DNA of 5,820 nucleotides from Pseudomonadota bacterium (GTDB lineage Bacteria > Pseudomonadota > Alphaproteobacteria > Rhodospirillales > Magnetospirillaceae), in assembly GCA_023437865.1 (NCBI GenBank), contig JAEZFE010000130.1:1-5820 (forward strand), in the 5' to 3' direction. This document shows, one piece after another, positions 1-5,804 of this stretch. The notes under the pieces are model-generated. The model saw only the letters and a program-made list of their open reading frames with translations. It was not told the DNA's origin and did not search any database. A program made the position numbers and the translations under genes. The stretch's first letter is position 1. Every line of letters begins with the position of its first letter.

Positions 1-69
1 GTATTGCCCGACGATCATGTCGTCGATGAAATGGGTCATCAGCAGAACGGCTTCGCGAGTCCCAGCCAT
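1..69 (-). CDS. Partial CDS, N-terminal 23 codons of an unrecognised protein (runs off left edge)
   Basis: An ATG at 67-69 opens a frame that stays open to the window edge and encodes MAGTREAVLLMTHFIDDMIV followed by GQY. It is preceded by a purine-rich AGAGGGG about 8 bases upstream, a convincing Shine-Dalgarno sequence, and this is the main support for the start. It lies about 130 bases downstream of the terminator of the RTX gene, on the same strand, so it is probably a separate transcription unit. No obvious signal peptide is visible in the part seen. Too little of the protein is present to assign a family or function. Confidence 0.6.
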   Translation of the reverse strand, partial: MAGTREAVLLMTHFIDDMIVGQY

Positions 70-253
70 GGGTCCAACCCCTCTCGTTCTTCCTAGGCCT
101 GGCATAGGTGGGCGCACGAGGGGGAGAGCGCCACGATAACGGATGGGTTTCGCCGGGAGGGGTAGGCCTCTCCCTTCGCGATGCGGCGGGCAAATAGGCA
201 AAGAAAAAGGGGCTCCTTTCGGAGCCCCTTTCCCTGGGAAGCCGCGGAAGACC
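70..253. other. Intergenic region between the RTX cargo gene and the left-edge gene
   Basis: This non-coding spacer of about 184 bases holds the RTX gene terminator at its right end and the ribosome binding site of the edge gene at its left end. A promoter for the edge gene should lie between roughly 75 and 200, but I see no convincing -35/-10 pair. A short weak inverted repeat (GGGAG at 155-159 with CTCCC at 170-174) is present and may mean nothing. Confidence 0.5.
201..231 (-). terminator. Rho-independent terminator of the RTX cargo gene
   Basis: A perfect inverted repeat (AAGGGGCTCC at 207-216, loop TTTC, GGAGCCCCTT at 221-230, with one further A-T pair outside) lies about 23 bases past the TAA stop of the RTX gene. 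Read on the minus strand, the stem is followed by TTTTTCTT (complement of 201-208), the standard intrinsic terminator form. On the plus strand the stem is followed only by a short mixed pyrimidine run, so minus-strand termination is favoured. Confidence 0.9.
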
Positions 254-2212
254 TTACGACCAGTGATCGGCAGTCTTGAGCAGGGCGGCGGCGTCCACGT
301 TCTCGACCACCGCGACCTTGACGGCCTCGGCACCCGGGGCCTTGGCGATCACCTCGGCGTTGGCGCCGTTCTGGATCACCTGCAGGGTGTGGGCCTGCAA
401 GGCCTCGGAGGCGTTGGAGGCACCCACCGACTTGACCACGTTGTGCACGTCCAGGATGTCGGTGCCCAGCTTGAAGTCCTTGATGGTGTCGGTGCCGGCA
501 CCGGCCATTTTGAGCACGAACTTGTCGGCTCCGTCGCCGCCGACCAGGACGTCATTGCCCTTGGCGCCGAACAGCACGTCGTTGCCGCCCATGCCCTTGA
601 GCACGTTGTTGCCGTTGTTGCCGACCATGACGTTGCCGTAGGCGGAACCGGTGCCGTTGATGTTGCCGGTGCCGGTCAGGGTCAGGTTCTCGGTGTAGGT
701 GCCGAGCTGATAGGACAAGCTGGACTGCACGGTGTCCACGCCCTGGCCGGAGAGCTCGACCACCTTGTCGCCGGCATCGGTGACGACATAGGTGTCGTTG
801 CCGGCGCCGCCCTTCATGGTGTCCACGCCCGAGCCGCCATCCAGATGGTCGTTGCCCTTGCCGCCGATCAGCAGGTCCGAACCGGCCATGCCGTACAGCT
901 TGGCGCCCTGGTCGTGGGCGGTCAGGATGTTGGCAAGCTCGTTGCCGATGCCGACGGCGCCGGCCTTGGCGGTGTCGCCGATGGTCAGGTTCTCGACATT
1001 GGCCGAGAGCTTGTAGCTGTCGGCGTAGGACAGCACCTTGTCGTTGCCCTGGCCGGCGGTCTCGATCACCTTGTCGTTGGCATCGCCGGCGATGTAGGTG
1101 TCATCGCCCTTGCCGCCAGCCATGCCGGCCACGTCGGCCTTGCCAGACACGCCGGCCAACTGGTCGTTGCCGTCGGTGCCCTTCAGCATGACGTTCGGGT
1201 CGGTCGCCTTGAACCACTTGGTCGGGGCGCCGGTCTCGTGCCACGGATCGGCGGCGGGAGTCGGAGCCGGCTCGCTGGTGGTGGGCGGCGGCGTGGTGGT
1301 GGTGTCGGTCGGCACCTGGGTGCTGGTGCCCGCACCGTCGATGGTCAGGCCGGAGGCATCCAGCTTGAAGTTGGCGCCGGTATTGGCGGTGGAGGCGAAG
1401 TCCTTGGCCGGCTCGCCGACGGTGATGGCGCCCTTGTACGGCATCTTCGGCCAAGTGATCTGGTTGCCGACGCGCACCGCGCTCATGTCGCCCATGCCCG
1501 CCTTCGGCCACACGCTGGAATTCTCGGCCTGCTGGCCGGCGCGCTCGCTGGCGTAGACGTTCTTCAGGGTGACCGGGTAGGGCGTCTGGTTGGCGCCGTC
1601 CACGAACCAGTATTGGTAGGTGTTGCCCGAGCCGCCGTTGTAGCTGATGTTGACGTTCTCGAAATCAGCCGACTTGTGGCTCGGCGAATATTGCGGGGCG
1701 ATAAAGAAGCCCTGGTAGTTGGTGTCGCCGGTCACGTTGTAGAAACGCATGTCACCGACCGACCCGTGGGTCTGGAAGATGTCGGCATGAACGCCGCCCT
1801 TCGAACCGTGCATGTTCTCGATCACGGTGTTCTGCACGGTGATGGTGGGCTGCTTGCCCGAAGCGCCACCGACGGCGATGCCATCCTGCGAGGCATTCTT
1901 GCTGTCGATGTGCACGCCCTCGATATGGGCGGAACCGTGCAGGTTCAGAAGGTGGATAGTGGCGCTCTTGGTATCGCCGACGGGGGCGAACTCGCCGCCC
2001 AGGACCACGATGTTGCGGCCCCCATCAGTCTGCAGCTTGCCGGTGCGGGGGGTGTCCGAGCCAATGAAGATCACGTCCTGATCGGCCGAGAACTTCCAAT
2101 TGGTCTGCCCGCCGGTCTTCGACAGGTCGATGATGGTGGGGTTCTCCAGATTCGGGAACGCCCACTTCATGTCCGTGTTGGTGGCCGCAGAAGAAAGAGG
2201 GTTGATAGCCAT
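254..2212 (-). CDS. Secreted beta-helix / RTX calcium-binding protein, probable type I secretion cargo
   Basis: A 652-residue protein starting MAINPL and ending DHWS. Residues about 20-290 are rich in short beta-strand turns of the right-handed parallel beta-helix type (for example NIVVLGGEF 67-75, SQDGIAV 108-114, HADIFQTHG 142-150, NYQGFF 165-170). A Pro/Thr linker spans about 298-323. RTX nonapeptide-like repeats follow: GTDGND 345-350, GGKGDD 366-371, a block at 441-473 and a block at 540-564. Two units of about 100 residues carry the 'G-D-TY ... ENLT' pattern. The segment TDTIKDFKLGTDILDV (574-589) and an acidic/hydrophobic tail match the C-terminal end of type I secretion substrates. 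There is no Sec signal peptide and no cysteine, as is usual for such cargo. Calcium binding outside the cell is expected from the family. The start is set by a GAGGA six bases upstream. The adjacent exporter operon suggests the export route. The activity (polysaccharide lyase or hydrolase, adhesin, or matrix protein) cannot be decided from sequence. Confidence 0.9.
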   Translation of the reverse strand: MAINPLSSAATNTDMKWAFPNLENPTIIDLSKTGGQTNWKFSADQDVIFIGSDTPRTGKLQTDGGRNIVVLGGEFAPVGDTKSATIHLLNLHGSAHIEGVHIDSKNASQDGIAVGGASGKQPTITVQNTVIENMHGSKGGVHADIFQTHGSVGDMRFYNVTGDTNYQGFFIAPQYSPSHKSADFENVNISYNGGSGNTYQYWFVDGANQTPYPVTLKNVYASERAGQQAENSSVWPKAGMGDMSAVRVGNQITWPKMPYKGAITVGEPAKDFASTANTGANFKLDASGLTIDGAGTSTQVPTDTTTTPPPTTSEPAPTPAADPWHETGAPTKWFKATDPNVMLKGTDGNDQLAGVSGKADVAGMAGGKGDDTYIAGDANDKVIETAGQGNDKVLSYADSYKLSANVENLTIGDTAKAGAVGIGNELANILTAHDQGAKLYGMAGSDLLIGGKGNDHLDGGSGVDTMKGGAGNDTYVVTDAGDKVVELSGQGVDTVQSSLSYQLGTYTENLTLTGTGNINGTGSAYGNVMVGNNGNNVLKGMGGNDVLFGAKGNDVLVGGDGADKFVLKMAGAGTDTIKDFKLGTDILDVHNVVKSVGASNASEALQAHTLQVIQNGANAEVIAKAPGAEAVKVAVVENVDAAALLKTADHWS

Positions 2213-2218
2213 AAATAA

Positions 2219-2223
2219 TCCTC
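2219..2223 (-). promoter_or_regulatory. Ribosome binding site that fixes the RTX gene start
   Basis: On the minus strand GAGGA is followed by TTATTT and then the ATG of MAINPL, a spacing of 6 bases. This decides between that start and an in-frame extension of 68 codons, whose TTG start would fall in the T-run of the upstream terminator. Confidence 0.75.
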
Positions 2224-2308
2224 GGTGTTCTGTTGCTGTTGGATAGACAACATGAGCAAACATTTCACCCTGTGCCTGGGAATGATTATGTCCGCAGGCG
2301 GTTAACAA

Positions 2309-2320
2309 GGTGTGAACACC
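2309..2320. repeat. 12-bp palindrome GGTGT-GA-ACACC in the cargo leader
   Basis: Five-base arms GGTGT and ACACC are perfectly complementary around a 2-base centre. The element lies about 97 bases upstream of the RTX start, within the probable promoter or 5' leader. It could be an operator half-site pair, but at this length chance is possible. Confidence 0.35.
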
Positions 2321-2323
2321 GAT

Positions 2324-2342
2324 AATAATGCTGATCATCATT
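2324..2342. promoter_or_regulatory. Fur-box-like sequence upstream of the RTX cargo gene
   Basis: The 19-mer AATAATGCTGATCATCATT matches the classical Fur consensus GATAATGATAATCATTATC at 14 of 19 positions by manual alignment. It contains a 16-bp near-palindrome (2327-2342, one mismatched pair). A second partial match, ATAATCATT on the minus strand, lies at 2281-2289. Position and match suggest possible iron or metal control of the cargo. Alphaproteobacteria often use diverged Fur, Mur or Irr sites, so the regulator is uncertain. Confidence 0.35.
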
Positions 2343-2414
2343 CGAGGTATTACTTCCTTGGTACAAGTAACACTTCGTGGGTAGTCCAAGTATTGTTTTT
2401 CGCATTCGAACGGC

Positions 2415-2442
2415 AAAAAGGCCCGCCATGGATGGCGGGCCT
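2415..2442 (-). terminator. Rho-independent terminator of the ABC-adaptor operon
   Basis: The inverted repeat GGCCCGCCAT / ATGGCGGGCC (2420-2429 and 2432-2441) forms a very GC-rich stem about 26 bases after the adaptor TAA stop. On the minus strand it is followed directly by TTTTT (complement of 2415-2419). It separates the exporter operon from the cargo gene downstream. Confidence 0.9.
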
Positions 2443-2467
2443 CTTGTCGTCGGGGCGTTGCGCGATC

Positions 2468-3817
2468 TTAGCTCTCGCGGAAGGCGCGCGCGAAGCTGTC
2501 CGTAAGGGGCTTGAGGAAGTACTGAAGGGGAGTGCGCGCACCGCCTTCCAGCATGACCTCCACCGGCATGCCGGCCTTGAGTGCGCGGGGCAGGCGGGCA
2601 GCCTGGGTCTCGGGCACCTCGACGCGGGCGGTGTAGTAGGACTGGTTGGTGCGTTCGTCGGTGGTGGCGTCGGCGGAGACCACCTCGACCTCGCCGCCGA
2701 TGATGGGCGTGGTGCGCGAGCCGAAGGCCGAGAAACGCAGCTCGGCGCCCTGGCCGGCATGGACACGGTCGATGTCGCGCGCATTGACGCGGGCCTCGAC
2801 GATCAGGCGGTCGTTCTCGGGGACCAGTTCCATCAATTCACCGCCGGGCGGCACCACGGCGCCGGCGCCGGCCACCTTCAGGTTCTGGACCACGCCGGGC
2901 ACCGGGGCGACCACCTGCAGGCGCTCGACCGCGTCGCGGGCGGCCACCAGCTTCTGGCCGATCTCGTTGATCTCGGTCTCGACCTTGGTCAGGTCGGCGG
3001 TGACCTCCTCGCGGAAGGTCTGCTCGGCCTGGAGGATCTTGAGCTTGGTCTCGCCGATCTCCTTGTCGGTCTGGCTGGCGCCGGCGCCGTTGCTCATCAT
3101 CTCGCCCTGCATCTCGGCCAGCTCACGCTCCTGGGCGCGCAGCTTGTTGACCGGGAAGAAGCCCTTGGCGGCCAAGCCGCGCAGCCCCTCGATCTCCTTT
3201 TGCAGCAGCGCGATCTGCTCGCGCTTGGACTGCTCCAATACGCTGCGTCCCTGGTGCTGCGACTGCAATTGCTCGATTTGGGCCTCGTAGATGCCGGTCT
3301 GACCGTCGAGCGACTTCTTGCGCTGGGCGAAGCGGTCCTGCTCGCGGGCCACGATGTCGGCCAGCTTGGGCTCGGTGCGGCGGGCCTCCAGGTCGGCGGG
3401 GAAGGCGATGGCGGCGCGGCCGTCGCGCTCGGCAATCAGGCGGGCCTGCTCGGCCATCTTGGCGTCCAACTGGCTCTTGAGCGTGCCCATCTGGGACTGG
3501 GCGGTGGCGTCCTGGAGGGTCGCCAGCACGGTGCCGGCGGCAACCTTGTCGCCTTCCTTGACCATCATCTGGGCGACGATGCCGCCCTCGCGATGCTGAA
3601 CCATCTTGCGCTTGCTCTCGACGGTGACGGTGCCGGCGGTGACCACGGCGCTGTCGAGCGGGGCGAAGCCGGCCCAGGTGCTGAAGCCGCCCAGCGCGAT
3701 GCCGATGACGGACAGGCCGATGGTCATGGGCTTACGGAAGTTGGTGTCGGCGACGGGCAGGTCGATGACGGGGCCGGTGGCGGGCATGGCCATGGTGGGC
3801 TTGGTGATGGCGGTCAT
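2468..3817 (-). CDS. hlyD: HlyD/PrtE-family periplasmic adaptor (membrane fusion protein) of a type I secretion system
   Basis: A 449-residue protein that would link the inner-membrane ABC exporter to an outer-membrane TolC-like channel. A short cytoplasmic N-terminus (about 1-30) precedes one transmembrane segment (about 31-53). A barrel-sandwich (lipoyl-like) half follows at about 58-103, including QHREGGIVAQMMVKEGD (74-90). A long charged, Gln/Glu/Lys-rich coiled coil (about 105-300) forms the periplasmic hairpin. The second lipoyl half (VVAPVPGVVQNLKV, 302-315) and a beta-barrel domain (about 335-430) follow. The C-terminal stretch RTPLQYFLKPLTDSFARAFR (428-447) is characteristic of the HlyD family working with PrtD-type exporters. 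The length fits the family. The ATG has GGAG 8 bases upstream and starts 20 bases after the ABC gene stop, so the two are co-transcribed and probably translated in step. Family assignment is firm; the symbol denotes the family, not a haemolysin function. Confidence 0.95.
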   Translation of the reverse strand: MTAITKPTMAMPATGPVIDLPVADTNFRKPMTIGLSVIGIALGGFSTWAGFAPLDSAVVTAGTVTVESKRKMVQHREGGIVAQMMVKEGDKVAAGTVLATLQDATAQSQMGTLKSQLDAKMAEQARLIAERDGRAAIAFPADLEARRTEPKLADIVAREQDRFAQRKKSLDGQTGIYEAQIEQLQSQHQGRSVLEQSKREQIALLQKEIEGLRGLAAKGFFPVNKLRAQERELAEMQGEMMSNGAGASQTDKEIGETKLKILQAEQTFREEVTADLTKVETEINEIGQKLVAARDAVERLQVVAPVPGVVQNLKVAGAGAVVPPGGELMELVPENDRLIVEARVNARDIDRVHAGQGAELRFSAFGSRTTPIIGGEVEVVSADATTDERTNQSYYTARVEVPETQAARLPRALKAGMPVEVMLEGGARTPLQYFLKPLTDSFARAFRES

Positions 3818-3837
3818 GTCTGTATCTCCGGCTGGCT

Positions 3838-5583
3838 TCAGGCGTTGACGGCGGCGGCCGGGACGGCCTTGGGCTGCTGGGGCTGGGTGGCGACGACGTG
3901 CGGGCGGGCCAGGCGGGCGAGGACTTCCTCGCGGGTGCCGAACAGCTCGATCTCGCCGTTGTTGAGGACCAGGATCTTGTCGACGGTGCCGAGGATGGAG
4001 AGGCGGTGGGTGACCACCACGGTGGTGGCGCCGCGCTGCTTGCAGCCCAGGACCGCTTCCACCAGGGCCTGCTCGCCGGCGGTGTCGAGGTTGGAATTAG
4101 GCTCGTCGAGGACGACGAAGGCCGGATCGTCGTAGAGGGCGCGGGCGAGGGCGACGCGCTGGCGCTGGCCACCCGACAGGGTGCGGCCGGATTCGCCGAT
4201 GCGGGTGTCGTAGCCGTCGGGAAGGGCCAGGATCATCTCGTGCACGCCGGCCTTGGTGGCGGCGTCGACGACCTTGGCGGCGTCCAGGTCACCGAAGCGG
4301 GCGATGTTCTCGGCCACGGTGCCGTCGAACAGCTCGACGTCCTGGGGCAGGTAGCCCATGGCCGGGCCCACCTGATCGCGGGGCAGGGTGGAAAGATCGG
4401 CGCCGTCGAGGCGGACCACCCCGGCCCCCCCCGGCCACACGCCGACCATGGCGCGGGCCAGGGTGGACTTGCCGGCGGCCGAGGCGCCGACGATGCCCAG
4501 GACCTCACCGGCCTCCAGGCCGAACGAGATGCCCTTGATGATGGCCTGCTTGCTGGCCGGCGGCACCACGAAGACGCGCTCCAGGCTGACGGCGCCCTTG
4601 GGACGGGGCAGGGCCATGCGCTCGGGGGTCTTGGCGCCGGCTTCCAGCACCTCGTTCAGGCGGGCATAGGCACCACGGGCCCCGACGAAGCTCTTCCAAT
4701 GACCCACGGCCATCTCGATGGGAGCCAGGGCGCGGCCCATGATGATCGAGGCGGCGACGATGGAACCGCCGGTGATGGCGTCGTCGAGAGCCAGCCAAGC
4801 GCCGACGCCGAGGATGGCCGATTGCAGGAACAGGCGGACGAACTTGGAGGTGGCCAGCAGCATGCCGGCGCGGTCGGCGGCCTGGGACTGCAGGGCCAAC
4901 GCGGTCTGGTGACGCATCTCCCAGCGCTTGGCGATGCCCGGCATCATGCCCATGGCGTGCAGCACCTCGGCATTGCGCAGGGACGCGTCGGCGAAGGTCG
5001 AAGCCTGGACGGCGAGGGCGTTCGATTCCTTGAGCGCCTTGCGGGTGCTCATCTCGTTGACCACGGCCAGCGAACCGATGAGGAGGCCGCCCACCAGGGT
5101 GACGACGCCGAGCAACGGATGGAGCAGGAAGGTCACGACGATGAACAGCGGCGCCCACGGGGCATCGCAGAACACCAGCAGCGCCGGGCCGGTGGCGAAG
5201 TCGCGCACGCTGTCGAGGTCACGCAGAACCTGGCTCGATGCGGTGCCGGGCTGCTTGACCGCCTGGTCGAACAGGGCGGTGAAGGTGCGGCGCGCCAGGA
5301 TCTTGTCGATGGTGGCGCCGGCACGCACCAGAACGCGGGACCGCAGCGCCTCCATGGAGCCGAGGATCGCCAGCAGGAAGGCGGCGATCACCGTCAGCAT
5401 CACCAGGGTGGAAGAGCTGCGCGACGACAGCACGCGGTCATAGACCTGCAGCATGTAGAGCGGCGAGACGAACAGCAGCACGTTGGCCACGAAGCTGAAC
5501 AGGGCGGTCGCCGCGACGGCGCCCTTGCAGGAGGCGAGTGCTGCCCGGATCGGGCTGGTCGGGGTCTGGTCTTGGGAGGCCAT
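3838..5583 (-). CDS. prtD: Type I secretion ABC transporter, PrtD family (permease fused to ATPase)
   Basis: A 581-residue inner-membrane exporter that would couple ATP hydrolysis to one-step secretion of the RTX cargo. The N-terminal membrane domain has about six hydrophobic segments (roughly 25-44, 58-76, 130-152, 155-175, 250-268, 270-290). It includes PLYMLQVYDRVLSSRS (41-56), a hallmark of PrtD-type proteins, and no C39 peptidase or C39-like domain comes before it. The nucleotide-binding domain is complete: Walker A GASAAGKST (366-374), Q-loop Gln414, signature LSGGQ (469-473), Walker B FVVLDEP (489-495) with Glu494, D-loop SNLD (497-500) and H-loop His526. The tail (about 560-581) is Ala/Pro/Gln-rich and variable. 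The chosen ATG gives the normal PrtD N-terminus. AAAGGA lies 11 bases upstream, a slightly long spacing. A longer in-frame GTG start at 5685 would cover the upstream palindrome and adds no family-like sequence. First gene of the operon with the adaptor. Confidence 0.96.
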   Translation of the reverse strand: MASQDQTPTSPIRAALASCKGAVAATALFSFVANVLLFVSPLYMLQVYDRVLSSRSSSTLVMLTVIAAFLLAILGSMEALRSRVLVRAGATIDKILARRTFTALFDQAVKQPGTASSQVLRDLDSVRDFATGPALLVFCDAPWAPLFIVVTFLLHPLLGVVTLVGGLLIGSLAVVNEMSTRKALKESNALAVQASTFADASLRNAEVLHAMGMMPGIAKRWEMRHQTALALQSQAADRAGMLLATSKFVRLFLQSAILGVGAWLALDDAITGGSIVAASIIMGRALAPIEMAVGHWKSFVGARGAYARLNEVLEAGAKTPERMALPRPKGAVSLERVFVVPPASKQAIIKGISFGLEAGEVLGIVGASAAGKSTLARAMVGVWPGGAGVVRLDGADLSTLPRDQVGPAMGYLPQDVELFDGTVAENIARFGDLDAAKVVDAATKAGVHEMILALPDGYDTRIGESGRTLSGGQRQRVALARALYDDPAFVVLDEPNSNLDTAGEQALVEAVLGCKQRGATTVVVTHRLSILGTVDKILVLNNGEIELFGTREEVLARLARPHVVATQPQQPKAVPAAAVNA

Positions 5584-5650
5584 GGAGCGACCGTTCCTTT
5601 CGCTGTGGATGCGTTGAGGAGCCGGAAGCTGGACTGGGCCTATTAAGAAA

Positions 5651-5674
5651 GTGTTACCACCATGGTGGTGACAC
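5651..5674. repeat. 24-bp near-perfect palindrome, candidate operator of the exporter operon
   Basis: GTGTTACCACCA and TGGTGGTGACAC are reverse complements apart from one pair (T5655 with G5670, a wobble), with the centre at CCATGG. It lies 68 bases upstream of the ABC start, where an operator for a dimeric regulator would sit. A very symmetrical 24-bp site is unlikely by chance in non-coding DNA. The cognate regulator is unknown. It lacks a T-run on either side, so it does not look like a terminator. Confidence 0.6.
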
Positions 5675-5760
5675 CTTACCGCCACAAAGAGATAGAACCA
5701 ACCGAGGTAGTATCACTGAGGGGGAGGGTGCTGCCGCCGAAGCGGGAGTGAGGATGGTGT

Positions 5761-5804
5761 AATGCCGCCGGACTTAAGGGGGACTTAAGCGTGGCAGCAT
5801 TTTT
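5761..5804 (+). terminator. Possible plus-strand intrinsic terminator or nested hairpin
   Basis: The outer arms AATGCCGCC (5761-5769) and GGCAGCATT (5793-5801) pair with one mismatch. The inner arms CTTAAG (5773-5778 and 5784-5789) pair around a 5-base loop, with a small internal bulge between the two stems. Five Ts (5800-5804) follow on the plus strand only. The form fits an imperfect terminator for plus-strand transcription, but no clear plus-strand gene precedes it. Confidence 0.35.
5770..5789. repeat. Two direct repeats of GGACTTAAG at 11-bp spacing
   Basis: GGACTTAAG occurs at 5770-5778 and again at 5781-5789, separated by GG. The 11-bp period is one helical turn, the arrangement often bound by tandem response regulators of the OmpR/PhoB type. 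Since CTTAAG is itself palindromic, the same bases also form the inner stem of the hairpin here, so the two readings compete. Confidence 0.45.

Larger units (their letters stand above)
2213..2414 (-). promoter_or_regulatory. AT-rich leader and probable promoter region of the RTX cargo gene
   Basis: About 200 bases between the adaptor operon terminator and the cargo start are clearly more AT-rich than the flanking genes. The terminator upstream means the cargo gene needs its own promoter here. No strong sigma-70 pair stands out. A weak candidate on the minus strand is TTGTAC (complement of 2358-2363) followed after 18 bases by AATGAT. The region also contains a Fur-box-like sequence (2324-2342), a short palindrome (2309-2320) and GTTAAC (2301-2306). 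Confidence 0.55.

Noticed and set aside
590..1117. Repetitive glycine codons as a CRISPR or DNA tandem repeat
   Set aside because: The repetition is at protein level (RTX turns and a diverged duplicated domain); there are no identical repeats with regular spacers.
143..2218. 691-residue open frame on the plus strand over the RTX gene
   Set aside because: Low-complexity Gly/Val/His/Leu-rich translation with no domain, exactly antisense to a gene with clear RTX motifs; a product of the GC-biased codon pattern.
2312..4135. 607-residue open frame on the plus strand over the adaptor gene
   Set aside because: Repetitive Gly/Leu/Asp/His-rich translation. It runs through the terminator and across the adaptor/ABC gene boundary on the other strand; a shadow of real genes.
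3898..5646. 582-residue open frame on the plus strand over the ABC gene
   Set aside because: Compositionally biased translation, antisense to a complete ABC transporter with all nucleotide-binding motifs.
5641..5669. Sigma-70 promoter with TTAATA as -10
   Set aside because: The matching -35 position at 17 bases reads ACCACC, unlike TTGACA, and lies inside the palindrome.
5584..5685. N-terminal extension of the ABC protein from a GTG at 5685
   Set aside because: It would translate through the palindrome and lacks a ribosome binding site; the ATG at 5583 gives the usual family N-terminus.
5538..5762. 74-residue plus-strand open frame at the start of the ABC gene
   Set aside because: Its first part is antisense to the ABC N-terminus, it has no ribosome binding site and it has no recognisable motif. 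It does end at the hairpin, which is noted separately.
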